Assembly (NCBI RefSeq): GCF_038967635.1
Contig: NZ_CP152413.1
Location: 992,001-1,056,000, forward strand
Origin: Bradyrhizobium sp. B124
GTDB taxonomy: Bacteria > Pseudomonadota > Alphaproteobacteria > Rhizobiales > Xanthobacteraceae
Length of the DNA stretch: 64,000 nucleotides
Direction: 5' to 3'
Shown: one piece after another, positions 1 to 9,750 of the stretch
How the letters are laid out: the number at the start of each line of letters is the position of its first letter
Position numbering within the stretch: position 1 is the stretch's first letter
Position numbers and translations under genes: made by a program
The notes under the pieces: generated by a model
What the model saw: the letters and a program-made list of their open reading frames with translations, nothing else
The model's database searches: none
What the model was told of the DNA's origin: nothing

Positions 1-118
1 TCATGCCGACGCGCAGCGTGCCGCGCTTGACGATCTCATCGAGCCGGGACGGCGCCGGCTGCGCTTGCGCAGCAGAAACAAGCAAAGCGAGAACGAGGCC
101 GGCCAGCGCGCGAAACAT
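1..118 (-). CDS. ABC transporter substrate-binding protein, N-terminal fragment cut by the window edge
   Basis: The frame starts at the ATG complementary to 116-118 and runs off the left edge. The first 39 residues show a short charged start, a hydrophobic core (LAGLVLALLVSAA) and an AQA cleavage site, so the product is exported. Directly after the signal comes LDEIVKRGTLRVGM, the usual opening of periplasmic solute-binding proteins of family 3, which feed polar amino acid or related ABC importers. No ligand can be inferred from so short a piece. The gap to the next upstream gene is about 50 bp, so the two may be cotranscribed. Confidence 0.75.
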   Translation of the reverse strand, partial: MFRALAGLVLALLVSAAQAQPAPSRLDEIVKRGTLRVGM

Positions 119-169
119 CAAGTTCTCTCCATCCGCTTTTTTGCGATGCCCGTGAGCACGTATCGCGTT

Positions 170-829
170 TCAGGCCTCGTTGCGGTCCTTGCTCTCCTGA
201 AGGGCGGCCGCCGTGCGGCTGACGATCTCGTGCCTGAAATGCTCGAAGCGCCGCCGCGCTTCGGCCTCGCGATCGTCGACGAATTTGATCGCGGCGTCCC
301 TGTCCATCGGGCCGTTGACCAGCGGGGTCGATCCTTCGCCGACGGTCTCGTCGACATAGTATTGGGCGCCGTCCTCGCGCACCGTCCAGCGAAACCGCAG
401 CGCGGCCATCGGGCCTGGTCCGGACTTGGAATAGCCATTGGCCTCGATCGGCTGAGGCGGCGGGATCGGCTCTGGCTCCGGCACGCTCGGCTCGGGTTCG
501 CTTGGCTCGGTCTCACTCGGCTCAGACTGTTCGACCAGGAGCTCGGACTCCTCGATCGACGCAGGCTCAACCGTCGTCGGCTCGGCAGGCGCGGCGTCCA
601 TCGACTCCGTCTTGATGGACACGGCCTCGACGGTAACGACCTCGATGGATGTTGGCAGGGGCGGTGGCATCGCTATCGAGACCGGCGGCTCCTCGGCAGG
701 CTCAGGTGCGTTGTCCGCCGCTTTGTCGGACGACTTGGTGTCAGACGGCTTGGACTTCTCGGGAGGCGTCGTCGTCTGATCGAGAATGCTCGCGATTGCG
801 GCGAGCGCATTGTCGGTCGGGTCACTCAC
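170..829 (-). CDS. Pro/Glu/Ser-rich hypothetical protein
   Basis: I start this gene at the GTG at 829 (VSDPTDNALAAIASILD), because GGGAGA lies 7 bases upstream; the frame is open further upstream but looks non-coding. The protein has 219 residues. Residues 1-20 form a short helix-like stretch. About 20-130 is a low-complexity, acidic linker rich in Pro, Glu and Ser. Residues 130-219 form a compact, probably folded domain (RFRWTVREDGAQYYVDET). There is no signal peptide or membrane segment. The family is not recognised and no function is proposed. Conserved folding of the C-terminus after a disordered linker suggests a scaffold or cell-envelope accessory role, but that is a guess. Confidence 0.7.
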   Translation of the reverse strand: MSDPTDNALAAIASILDQTTTPPEKSKPSDTKSSDKAADNAPEPAEEPPVSIAMPPPLPTSIEVVTVEAVSIKTESMDAAPAEPTTVEPASIEESELLVEQSEPSETEPSEPEPSVPEPEPIPPPQPIEANGYSKSGPGPMAALRFRWTVREDGAQYYVDETVGEGSTPLVNGPMDRDAAIKFVDDREAEARRRFEHFRHEIVSRTAAALQESKDRNEA

Positions 830-920
830 GGTTCGGTCTCCCAGGCATGACGCCGGCGGAATCGTGCCGACGCCCTTCCTATCTACCTGATTGGACTGCC
901 CTTTGTCGCGTCCGATTGAG

Positions 921-2345
921 CTAGGCGCAAACCGGCGGACGCCGGTCCTTCCAGGGACGAGCCTGTTCGAGCTGGCCGGCCAGGCGGAAAAGCAGCCCTT
1001 CCTCGCCAAGCTTGGCCGCGAACATCATGCCGAGCGGCAGACCGGCCTTGTTCCAGGCCAGCGGCACCGACATCGCCGGCTGCCCGGACATGTTGAACAT
1101 CGAGGTGCCAGGCATGTAGCGGCGCAGCACCGGCGCGATGTGGGTCAGGTCCTCGGACATCGTGTTCAGCTCGCCAATGCGTAGCGGCGGTGCGCACAGC
1201 GTCGGGCTGAGGAAGATGTCGCAGCCCTCGAAAAAGGTCGCAAGCCCGCGCGAGATTTGGAACGCCGCAAGCTGCGCGGCGACGTAGTCGGCGGGGGTCA
1301 TCTTGACCGAGTTCTGGCCGCTGGAGAGCGTCAGCCGCTCGACATCGTCCGAGGTCAGCGTGCGCCCGACGCGCTGTTCGAGCAGGCGGATGGTCAGCGC
1401 CGTGTTGCCGCCGACGATTGTTGTCATGACCGCGGCGGGATCGGCGGCAAGCGGCGGCGCGCGCTCCTCGACATGATGGCCGAGGCCCGCGAGCAGCTTG
1501 GCGATGTCGCGGACCGCCGCGGCAATTTCGCGATCGATCGCATCGCCATAGGGCGACTTGTCGGTGAAGCTGATGCGCAGATGGCCGGGATCGCGGCCGA
1601 CTTCCTGGGAAAACGGCCGCTCCGGCGGCGGCGCGACATAGAGGCTCGACGGCTCCGGGCCATGGATCGCATCCATCATGACCGCGCTGTCGCGGACGCT
1701 GATGCTCAGCACATGGCCGACGGAGAAACCGCCCCAGCCTTCGCCGCGATCGGGACCGCAGGGGTTGCGGGCGCGCGTCGGCTTCATGCCGAACACGCCG
1801 GAGGCAGAGGCGGGGATCCGGATCGAGCCGCCGCCGTCGCTCGCATGCGCGACGGGCAGGATGCGCGCGGCGACCGCGGCCCCCGCGCCGCCGGACGAGC
1901 CGCCGGAGGAATGGTCGAGATTCCAGGGATTGCGGGTCGGGCCGAACAGGCGCGATTCCGTCGTCGGCATCAGGCCGAATTCCGGGCTCGCACTCTTGCC
2001 GAAGATCGCAAGACCCGCATCGAGGAAACGCTGGGTCAGCGTACCGTTGTGATCGGCGACGAAGTCCTTCAGCAGGCTGGCGCCCGACGTGGTGCGGGTG
2101 CCCTCGAGCAGATCGAGATCCTTGAGCAGGAACGGCACGCCGGTGAAGGGGCCATCAGGCAACCCCTTGGCGATCTGGCGCTCGGCGTAGTCGTAGTGCT
2201 TGACGACGACCGCGTTGATCTTCGGATCGATGGCCGCGGTGCGCGCAATCGCCTCGTCGAGCAGTTCCTTTGGCGTGACGTCCTTCTTGCCGACGAGCTC
2301 GGCGAGACCGACCGCATCGTAGTTGCCGAATTCCTTGAAAGCCAT
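921..2345 (-). CDS. amidase (amidase-signature family)
   Basis: A 474-residue hydrolase of the amidase-signature family, which cleaves carboxamides to acid and ammonia with a Ser-cisSer-Lys triad. The triad is visible: Lys75 in FLLKDL, the Gly/Ser loop GGSSGG around residues 148-153 (cis-Ser), and the nucleophile Ser174 in DGGGSIRIPAS. Length matches the family. The start chosen is the ATG at 2345 (MAFKEF), because GGAG sits 7 bases before it; two in-frame ATGs upstream would be too close to or beyond that site. It is the last gene of the operon of ABC importer plus hydroxyacid dehydrogenase, so it probably acts on the imported compound or an intermediate. The substrate is unknown. Confidence 0.9.
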   Translation of the reverse strand: MAFKEFGNYDAVGLAELVGKKDVTPKELLDEAIARTAAIDPKINAVVVKHYDYAERQIAKGLPDGPFTGVPFLLKDLDLLEGTRTTSGASLLKDFVADHNGTLTQRFLDAGLAIFGKSASPEFGLMPTTESRLFGPTRNPWNLDHSSGGSSGGAGAAVAARILPVAHASDGGGSIRIPASASGVFGMKPTRARNPCGPDRGEGWGGFSVGHVLSISVRDSAVMMDAIHGPEPSSLYVAPPPERPFSQEVGRDPGHLRISFTDKSPYGDAIDREIAAAVRDIAKLLAGLGHHVEERAPPLAADPAAVMTTIVGGNTALTIRLLEQRVGRTLTSDDVERLTLSSGQNSVKMTPADYVAAQLAAFQISRGLATFFEGCDIFLSPTLCAPPLRIGELNTMSEDLTHIAPVLRRYMPGTSMFNMSGQPAMSVPLAWNKAGLPLGMMFAAKLGEEGLLFRLAGQLEQARPWKDRRPPVCA

Positions 2346-2414
2346 GTGCATGCTCCGCATCGCCGGGCCGACCTCGCGGGATCGGCCGCGGCGCCAGCGA
2401 GAAAGGCTGAAAGC

Positions 2415-3404
2415 TCAGCCGAGGACGTCCTGATTGATCACGTTCTGGCGCAGCGGATTGCCGTCCAGCACGCTCAGGATATTGCGCGCGGTCTGCTCGC
2501 TCATGCGATCGACAGCCTCGACGGTCACGCCTGCGACGTGCGGTGCCATGATCACATTTGGCAAAGCGTGCAGGGGCTGGCCGACCGGCGGCGGCTCGAC
2601 CTCGAACACGTCGAGGCCGGCGCCGGCGAGCTTGCCCGACACCAGCGCGTCGTGCAGCGCCTTCTCGTCCACGATGCCGCCGCGCGCGGTGTTGATGAGA
2701 TAGGCGGTCGGCTTCATCAACCTGATCCGCGTGGCGTTGAACAGGCCAACGGTCTCGGGCGACTTCGGGCAATGGATCGTGACGAAATCCGCCCGCGGCA
2801 GCGCCGCTTCGAGGCTCGGCACCGCCTCACAGCCGGCCGCGGTGATCTCGCCGGCCGCCTTGTAGGGATCGTACACCAGCACGTTCATTTCCATCGCGAG
2901 GCAGCGCTTGGCGGTGCGGGTGCCGATGCGGCCGAAGCCGACGATCAGGACCGTCTTGCCGTACAGGTCGAACGGCAGCACGCCGAGGCGGCTCGCCCAG
3001 GTGCCGTCCTTGACCATCGCGTGCATCTCGTTCGCGCGCTTGGCCAGCGTCAGCATCATGAACAAGGCCTGCTCGGCGACCGACGGTGAGTTCGCGGTGC
3101 CTGCGACCATCAGCGGCACCTTGCGGCGCGACAATGCCGGCACGTCGACCGCGTCATAACCGACGCCGATCCGGGTCACCACCAGCATGCCCTTGGAGGC
3201 CTCCAGCTCCGCCTCGCCGAAGCAGGTCGCGCCGAGCGCCACGCCATGGACCGGCGCATGCTGCTCCAGCATCGCCTGGAAGTCCTTGGCCGAGATCAGG
3301 TTGGGAAATTCGACGAGTTCTACATCATCCCGTTCATTGAGGAGGGCTCGTGCCCCCGGCGACAAAGTCTGGGTGATGAAAATCTTCTTCTTGTTGGTAG
3401 CCAT
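2415..3404 (-). CDS. D-isomer-specific 2-hydroxyacid dehydrogenase
   Basis: A 329-residue NAD(P)-dependent oxidoreductase that interconverts 2-oxo acids and D-2-hydroxy acids; the family includes phosphoglycerate and glyoxylate/hydroxypyruvate dehydrogenases. The Rossmann dinucleotide motif GFGRIG is at 156-161. The catalytic Arg241 (NTARGG), a Glu near 270 (FEVEP) and His289 (APHVAG) are all present. The chosen ATG at 3404 (MATNKKK) follows AGGG/AGGA, whereas the longer frame would add 11 unlikely residues. The gene sits between the importer ATPase gene and the amidase gene, 29 and 69 bp away, so it is part of the same operon and probably of the same catabolic route. Exact substrate not determinable. 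Confidence 0.9.
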   Translation of the reverse strand: MATNKKKIFITQTLSPGARALLNERDDVELVEFPNLISAKDFQAMLEQHAPVHGVALGATCFGEAELEASKGMLVVTRIGVGYDAVDVPALSRRKVPLMVAGTANSPSVAEQALFMMLTLAKRANEMHAMVKDGTWASRLGVLPFDLYGKTVLIVGFGRIGTRTAKRCLAMEMNVLVYDPYKAAGEITAAGCEAVPSLEAALPRADFVTIHCPKSPETVGLFNATRIRLMKPTAYLINTARGGIVDEKALHDALVSGKLAGAGLDVFEVEPPPVGQPLHALPNVIMAPHVAGVTVEAVDRMSEQTARNILSVLDGNPLRQNVINQDVLG

Positions 3405-3433
3405 TTCCTGCCCTTGAGGTTTCCTGTGCGCCG

Positions 3434-4534
<1,101 letters not shown>

Positions 4535-4565
4535 GAATCCTACCCTTATCCTACCTTTGTCGCGT

Positions 4566-5477
4566 TCAGCCCTTTGTCGCACCGGCGGTCAGGCCGGCAA
4601 TGTAGTAGTCCATCAGGAAGGCGTAGATGATCAGCGGCGGCGCGGCGCCGAGCAGGGCGCCGGTCATGATCTGTCCCCAGTTGAAGACATCGCCCTTGAT
4701 CAGGGTCGTGATGATGCCGACCGGCAGCACGAGCTGGTCGGTCGAGGTGGTGAACACCAGGGGATAGAGGAACTGGGCCCAGGAGACGGTGAAGGCAAAG
4801 ATCGTCGCCGCGATCAGGCCGGGCAGGGCGACCGGGATAAAGATCCGGGTCAGCGTCTGGAACCAGCTCGCGCCGTCGATGATCGCGGCCTCGTCGAGCT
4901 CCTTCGGGATCGAGGCGAAATAGCCGATCATGATCCAGGTGCAGAACGGCACGGTGAGCGTCGGATAGATGAACAGCAGCACGTACCAGCGATTGATGAG
5001 CTGAACGCCGGTCCAGTCGCCGATCACGGCGAACATCTTGAACAGCGGGATGAACAGCAGGCTGTCCGGAATGAGATAGGTCAGGAATACACCGGTCGCG
5101 AGCGTCGCCGAACCCCAGAACTTCATCCGCGCCAGCGCAAAGGCCGCGGGCACGCTGATCAGCATCGTGATGGTGACCACGATGATCGAGACCCAGGCCG
5201 AATTCCAGAAGAAGCGCAGGAACTGGTTCGAGGTCAGGAGCTGAATGTAGTTCTCGAGTGTCGGGTGGTACACCCACCACGGATTGGTCGCTGCCGAGAT
5301 CTCCGCGCTGCCCTTCAGCGAGGTGATCAGCATGTAGAGCGGTGGCACCAGCGAGAAGATCGCAAACAGCGTCAGGAAGAAATAGGACCAGCGCAGCGCC
5401 CAGGTCCGGTCGCGGCTCATGCTGCCGTATTTGATCTTGCGGGTTGGTCCGGACTTGTCGATCGTCACCGTGCTCAT
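4566..5477 (-). CDS. ABC transporter permease, MalG type
   Basis: A 303-residue inner-membrane permease of a CUT1-type importer, with about six transmembrane helices, the first at roughly residues 30-52. The cytoplasmic EAA loop that contacts the ATPase is clear ([15 protein letters not shown], followed by a Pro-Gly motif). The ATG overlaps the stop of the preceding permease gene by one base (TGATG), indicating translational coupling. With the partner permease, binding protein and ATPase it forms a complete importer. Substrate not inferable. Confidence 0.93.
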   Translation of the reverse strand: MSTVTIDKSGPTRKIKYGSMSRDRTWALRWSYFFLTLFAIFSLVPPLYMLITSLKGSAEISAATNPWWVYHPTLENYIQLLTSNQFLRFFWNSAWVSIIVVTITMLISVPAAFALARMKFWGSATLATGVFLTYLIPDSLLFIPLFKMFAVIGDWTGVQLINRWYVLLFIYPTLTVPFCTWIMIGYFASIPKELDEAAIIDGASWFQTLTRIFIPVALPGLIAATIFAFTVSWAQFLYPLVFTTSTDQLVLPVGIITTLIKGDVFNWGQIMTGALLGAAPPLIIYAFLMDYYIAGLTAGATKG

Positions 5478-6415
5478 CAGGATTCATTCCCGCGTTTGTT
5501 GATGTCGCGCAGGATGAAGATCGCCGCGACCGCGAGGATCGGCACCATGAACAGCGAGACGCTGGCGCCGAGCGGAATGTCGCTGCCCTCGATGCCGACG
5601 CGGAACGCCCATGTCGCGAAGATGTGGGTGTGGTCGAGGGGGCCGCCCGCGGTCAGGATGCGCACGATGTCGAAATTGGCAAAGGTCACGATCAGCGAGA
5701 ACAGCGTGGTGATCGCGATGATGTTGCGCATCATCGGCAGGGTCACGTACCAGATGCGCTGCCACCAATTGGCGCCGTCGATCGCGGCCGCCTCATAGAG
5801 CTGCTCGGGTACCGATTTCAACGCCGCCAGATACATGATCATGAAAAACGGCGCGCCGTACCAGACGTTGACCAGGATCACCGAGAAACGCGCCCACATG
5901 GCGTCGCCGGTCCACGGGATCGGCCCGATGCCGAAGTACGCAAGCGTGTAATTGAAGGCGCTGTAGGACGGATCGAACAGCCACAGCCAGGCCAGCGTGC
6001 TCATGGCCGGCGGGATCACCCATGGCACCAGCAGCATGCCGCGCCATTTGCGCTGCTTGTTAGCCGGCACGTTGTGCACGAAATGCGCGACGATGAAGCC
6101 GATCAGCGCTTTGAACACCACCGCCGAGATCGCGAAAATGCAGGATTGCTTGACCACCAGCCAGAAGGTCTCGCGCTTGAACAGGAACTCGAAATTGCCA
6201 AGGCCGACGAACTTGGTCATCGCCTTGTTCAGCGTCGCCAGATGCAGCGAGTAGATGGCCGGATAGATCACCAGCACGCCGATCAGGAGGATCAACGGCA
6301 GCGCCATCAGGAACGCGGACATCGACTTGCGCCGCAGCGCGTTGCGCAGACCGGTGCGCCGTCGCCCTGCCGGGGCTGCGGCTGTACGGTTGGATTGGAA
6401 TGCGACGTCAACCAT
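5477..6415 (-). CDS. ABC transporter permease, MalF type
   Basis: This 312-residue permease is the partner of the adjacent MalG-type protein. An Arg-rich N-terminal tail (about 30 residues) precedes six predicted transmembrane helices, the first near residues 34-55. The EAA loop reads QLYEAAAIDGANWWQ, and a typical GGP segment (ILTAGGPLDHT) follows. It is 116 bp downstream of the binding-protein gene and coupled to the next permease gene by a one-base overlap. It forms half of the translocation pore in the inner membrane. No ligand specificity can be read from it. Confidence 0.93.
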   Translation of the reverse strand: MVDVAFQSNRTAAAPAGRRRTGLRNALRRKSMSAFLMALPLILLIGVLVIYPAIYSLHLATLNKAMTKFVGLGNFEFLFKRETFWLVVKQSCIFAISAVVFKALIGFIVAHFVHNVPANKQRKWRGMLLVPWVIPPAMSTLAWLWLFDPSYSAFNYTLAYFGIGPIPWTGDAMWARFSVILVNVWYGAPFFMIMYLAALKSVPEQLYEAAAIDGANWWQRIWYVTLPMMRNIIAITTLFSLIVTFANFDIVRILTAGGPLDHTHIFATWAFRVGIEGSDIPLGASVSLFMVPILAVAAIFILRDINKRGNES

Positions 6416-6531
6416 AACGCAGGTCCCTCGCGCGGGTTGGTTGCACGGCTCGCCGGTTCGGCGGCCGGGATGTGAAGACGAGACCCCGCGCGGCCGGCAC
6501 TACGGACGGTCGCGCGAAAGCTCGCTCGTCG

Positions 6532-7872
6532 TCAGCTTCGCATGAAGCCTTCGCACTCGCCCTCGGCCCAGGCGAGGGTCTTCTCCATGCCTTCACCCTG
6601 GAAGTAGCGCAGGCACATCTTGGTCAGGGTGGCCTGGAAGTAGATCTGCTGCGCGACCTTGGGCGGGGCAGGCGAGGCCGCCATCGACAGCGTCTGGTGC
6701 TTGAAGGGGTTCGGGTAGTGGAAGAGCGTGCCCTTGGGCGGCCCTACCTCTTCCCAGACCTTCAACGTCGTGAGCTTTTCGTAGGCCGGCAGGTCGTAGC
6801 CGCCGCTCGCGACCACCATCTTCTCGATCGATGCCGGTTGCGACAGGTGAGACAGCAGGCTCTTGGCGGCCTCCTTGTTCTTGGAGAACGACCAGATCGA
6901 CCAGAAGAACGGCAGGTAGGGCGCGAAGCGTCCCTTGGGTCCGGCCGGGAAGCCGTGGGTCCAGCATTGCTCCGCGACTTGCGGGGCATCGCGCTTGGCG
7001 ACCGCCCATGCGCTCGGCGGGTTCATGATCATCGCGCCCTTGCCGGCGACCAGCCACTTGTTGTTGGAGGCATCGTCCCATGCGGAGACATCGGGCGGCA
7101 GGAAGGCGAGCAGCTTCTTGTAGTACTCGAGCGACTGGCGCACCGCATCCGTCTTGACGGTCAGGTTGCCCTTGGCGTCGACCAGCTGCGCTCCGAACGA
7201 GTGGAAGATCGCGCCCGCGGTGTCGACACTGTCGCTGGTTTCGCCGAGACCGATGCCGAACGGGAACCCGGCCTTGTGGCAGGCTTCGGCCGCCTTGAGG
7301 AACGTATCGAGCGTCCAGTTGTCCGCCTTCGGCGGGCTTCCGGCCGGATACATCTCCTGGACGTCGATATTGGCGTATTTCTTCATCAGGTCGATGCGCG
7401 AGCAGGGGCCCTTGATCTGGCTGCCGACGCTGGCGGGAACACCGAGCCATTTGCCGTCGGCCTGGCCGAGATATTTCACCGTGCCGTTGACGTCGCCGTT
7501 CAGCTTGAGGAGCGGGTCCATGATGTCATTGACCGGCTCGAGCAGCTCGGCATTGGCCTGTGGCCACCAGGTCGGCATCTGGAAGATATCGTGACCGGAT
7601 TTCGCCTGCGCTTCGGCGGCGATGGTCACGATGTTCTTGTTGCCCTGGCTGGTGATGTAGTCGAGCTGGACCTCGACCTTTTCCTTGGCGGCCCATTCAT
7701 TGACGAGCTCGGTGGAGGCACTGTTCGCACCCGGCACCCAGTGATCCCAGAAGCCCATCGAGAGCTTTCCGGCTGCGTAGGCGCCACGTACGTAGGGGGC
7801 TGTAATGAGCGCCGCCGATGACAGCGCTGTCGCTGCAACGAATTCTCGGCGCGAAAGCTTCTTCCGTGACAT
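6532..7872 (-). CDS. extracellular solute-binding protein (Tat-exported, family 1)
   Basis: The 446-residue periplasmic receptor of the importer encoded downstream. The N-terminus MSRKKLSRREFVAATALS is a twin-arginine signal (SRREF), followed by a hydrophobic stretch and an AYA-A cleavage site near residue 34. The mature protein (GKLSMGFWDHWVPGANSAS) has the layout of family-1 carbohydrate-binding proteins. I start it at the ATG at 7872, preceded by a strong GGGAGGG site; 10 extra upstream residues are possible but not supported. As first gene of the operon it should be the most strongly expressed. Tat export suggests that it folds in the cytoplasm. The ligand is unknown. Confidence 0.93.
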   Translation of the reverse strand: MSRKKLSRREFVAATALSSAALITAPYVRGAYAAGKLSMGFWDHWVPGANSASTELVNEWAAKEKVEVQLDYITSQGNKNIVTIAAEAQAKSGHDIFQMPTWWPQANAELLEPVNDIMDPLLKLNGDVNGTVKYLGQADGKWLGVPASVGSQIKGPCSRIDLMKKYANIDVQEMYPAGSPPKADNWTLDTFLKAAEACHKAGFPFGIGLGETSDSVDTAGAIFHSFGAQLVDAKGNLTVKTDAVRQSLEYYKKLLAFLPPDVSAWDDASNNKWLVAGKGAMIMNPPSAWAVAKRDAPQVAEQCWTHGFPAGPKGRFAPYLPFFWSIWSFSKNKEAAKSLLSHLSQPASIEKMVVASGGYDLPAYEKLTTLKVWEEVGPPKGTLFHYPNPFKHQTLSMAASPAPPKVAQQIYFQATLTKMCLRYFQGEGMEKTLAWAEGECEGFMRS

Positions 7873-8324
7873 GGCATTCCCTCCCTGGTAGCCGACGGAC
7901 AAAAGACTTTTTGAATCCCGTTGTTGTTTTTGTGCGTCGCGTTCGCGCGACGTCGCGGGATTTCATTCACACTGATCAGAACAGAATTGCCGGCTGCTGT
8001 CGAGAAACGAGATGCCTATGCCAAGTAGTACTAACGTTGTGGTCAAATCGCAGGCAGTGTCATCAGCATCACTACAGTTGCCCCGTGGTTTGCCGTGCTT
8101 GCGGTGATCATGCTGCGACGCACGCGGAGGTTGGCACAGCGATGCTCGCGGACGGTGCGCGGTTGAGCCGCAGGTTTCCGGCCACACCTGACCGAGCCAT
8201 GTTCCGTCATGTTGATGCCCGGCGCGACCGATGGACTTGCCGAAGCCGGAAACGATAAACTCCGGATTCGTCGAACCTGCCCGCCGCGTCAGTCCAAGCC
8301 ACCATCGATCACGGAGACCCGATC
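7873..8324. other. intergenic region upstream of two divergent genes
   Basis: About 450 bp separate the ABC-importer operon (leftward) from the Spy-like gene (rightward). It must hold both promoters. On the minus strand a TTGACC at 8041-8046 could be a -35 element, but no good -10 follows at 16-18 bp. An 8-bp palindrome TAGTACTA lies at 8026-8033 and might be part of an operator. I see no convincing gene or RNA in it. Confidence 0.5.
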
Positions 8325-9062
8325 ATGCTCATCCCGGTAGCGAAGCTGCGAGCGCAGTGGAGATTGTGCGCCGCGGTTGGGGCCGCCGCCGTCACGCTGC
8401 TTGCAGTGCCTCATATGGTCGATGCGCAGATCGTGCAGGGCGTCGAAAACGGCGCGCGCGAAGGCAACAAGGCCGCCGGACCGGTTGGCGGAGTTCTCGG
8501 CGGAGCAATCGGCGGCGTCGTCGGGGTGGTAACCGGCGTGACCGGGGTCTTGACCGGTACCAATGCCGGAAACGGAAAGAACGCCCAGCCTCCGGCGTCC
8601 AGCGACAAGCAGGGCGCCAAGGCCGCCAAATCGGCCAAGGCCGCCGCCAAGGACAAGGGCGCGAAGCAAGCGCCGACCGTGCTGACCCAGGCCGGGGCGC
8701 CGCAGCTCACGGCCGAACAGATCGTCGCCAACAGCGACGCCAACATCGAACGGATCAAGAAGGAGCTCAACCTGACGCCGGAGCAGGAGAAGAATTGGGC
8801 CGGCTTCAACAGTGCGATGCACTATCTCGGTCACAATGGCGCCGACCGCCTCAACCTGCGCATTGCACGGGCGCAGCGCGATCCGCCTGATGACATCATC
8901 GAGCAGATGCGCAACGAGGCCCAGTTCCTCAATGACCGCGCCGTCGATCAGCGCGGCGTCGCCGACGCCGCCGAGCCGCTCTATGCGAGCCTCGACGACA
9001 AGCAGAAACAAATCTTCATCAACGAAATGGTCCGGCTCAGCCACGAGCGCGGGCTCGATTAG
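8325..9062 (+). CDS. Spy/CpxP-like periplasmic protein (LTXXQ motif)
   Basis: A 245-residue exported protein. Residues 1-35 form a signal peptide (basic start, AAVGAAAVTLLAVP, ending VDAQ). Residues 45-75 are a Gly-rich hydrophobic stretch of alternating Gly-Gly pairs, and 80-115 an Ala/Lys-rich linker. The C-terminal half is helical and contains LTPEQ and LDDKQ repeats, the LTXXQ signature of Spy/CpxP chaperones, which prevent aggregation in the periplasm. GGAG 8 bases before the ATG supports the start. The Gly-rich stretch could be membrane-associating and is not typical of Spy itself, so the chaperone role is inferred from the motif only. Confidence 0.75.
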   Translation: MLIPVAKLRAQWRLCAAVGAAAVTLLAVPHMVDAQIVQGVENGAREGNKAAGPVGGVLGGAIGGVVGVVTGVTGVLTGTNAGNGKNAQPPASSDKQGAKAAKSAKAAAKDKGAKQAPTVLTQAGAPQLTAEQIVANSDANIERIKKELNLTPEQEKNWAGFNSAMHYLGHNGADRLNLRIARAQRDPPDDIIEQMRNEAQFLNDRAVDQRGVADAAEPLYASLDDKQKQIFINEMVRLSHERGLD

Positions 9063-9324
9063 CGCCATTTCCGACGGCGAAGTGGGGACGAATAGCCGGG
9101 CCACCAAGCCCTGGGGTAGGTTAAAGGCGCAGCACCCGGCTATTCTGCCGCAGCGGCGCGGCCCGGTTAATTCGTCATTCAATGTTGAAGAAAAACGGAC
9201 CGGATCACGCCCGAGTGATGGCCGAGTCAGGGCCTTGTCGGGAACCACTTTGCTGAGATGAAAGTTTGGCCAGCACATGCGCCGGCCAATTGTTGAGCAA
9301 CGGAATAATCCGGCGAAGACCGGT

Positions 9325-9726
9325 TCAGCTCTTCGGGAAGTTCAGCTCCACGCCGACGCCGTCGGGATCGTAGAGGAAGATCTGGGTGTCGCCGGTGCGC
9401 GGCACGATCTGCTCACGGAAGCTGACGTTCTTCGCCTGCAGGCGCTTGCGCACGGCATCGACGTCGGTGGCGGCGAAGGCAATATGATCGAGCCGCCCGG
9501 TGTCTTCATATTTCTTCTCGGTGCCGCGCACCACGATGCCGTCGCGCGGTCTGCGAGTGCCCATTAAATGGACAGTGGCCTGGCCGCCGGAATAGAGCCA
9601 GTAGCCGGGGAAATCGAGCGGCGGACGATCGCCATTCTCGAGCCCGAGCACATCGCAATAGAACGCCTTGGTCTTCTCCAGGTCCTGCGGTTCGATCGTG
9701 AAATGCTGTAGTCCACCCAGTGGCAT
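9325..9726 (-). CDS. VOC-family (glyoxalase/bleomycin-resistance-like) protein
   Basis: A 133-residue single-domain vicinal-oxygen-chelate protein. The opening LQHFTIEPQDLEKTKAFYCDVLG and the second half (GRLDHIAFAATDVDAV, then FLYDPDGVGVELNF) show the paired beta-alpha-beta-beta-beta modules with likely metal ligands His8, His78 and a late Glu. Members include dioxygenases, isomerases and glyoxalases, so the reaction is uncertain. GGGAGA before the ATG supports the start. It is the last gene of a three-gene unit with a flavin oxidoreductase-like gene (24 bp upstream) and an MFS transporter gene, which suggests a role in degrading an aromatic or other small organic acid. Confidence 0.85.
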   Translation of the reverse strand: MPLGGLQHFTIEPQDLEKTKAFYCDVLGLENGDRPPLDFPGYWLYSGGQATVHLMGTRRPRDGIVVRGTEKKYEDTGRLDHIAFAATDVDAVRKRLQAKNVSFREQIVPRTGDTQIFLYDPDGVGVELNFPKS

Positions 9727-9750
9727 GGTTCTTCTCCCTGAGAAATCGGG

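Noticed and set aside
1257..3089. 610-codon plus-strand frame over the amidase and dehydrogenase genes
   Set aside because: It is an antisense shadow in GC-rich DNA, with no ribosome site and an Arg/Ala-rich product, while the minus-strand genes have full catalytic motifs.
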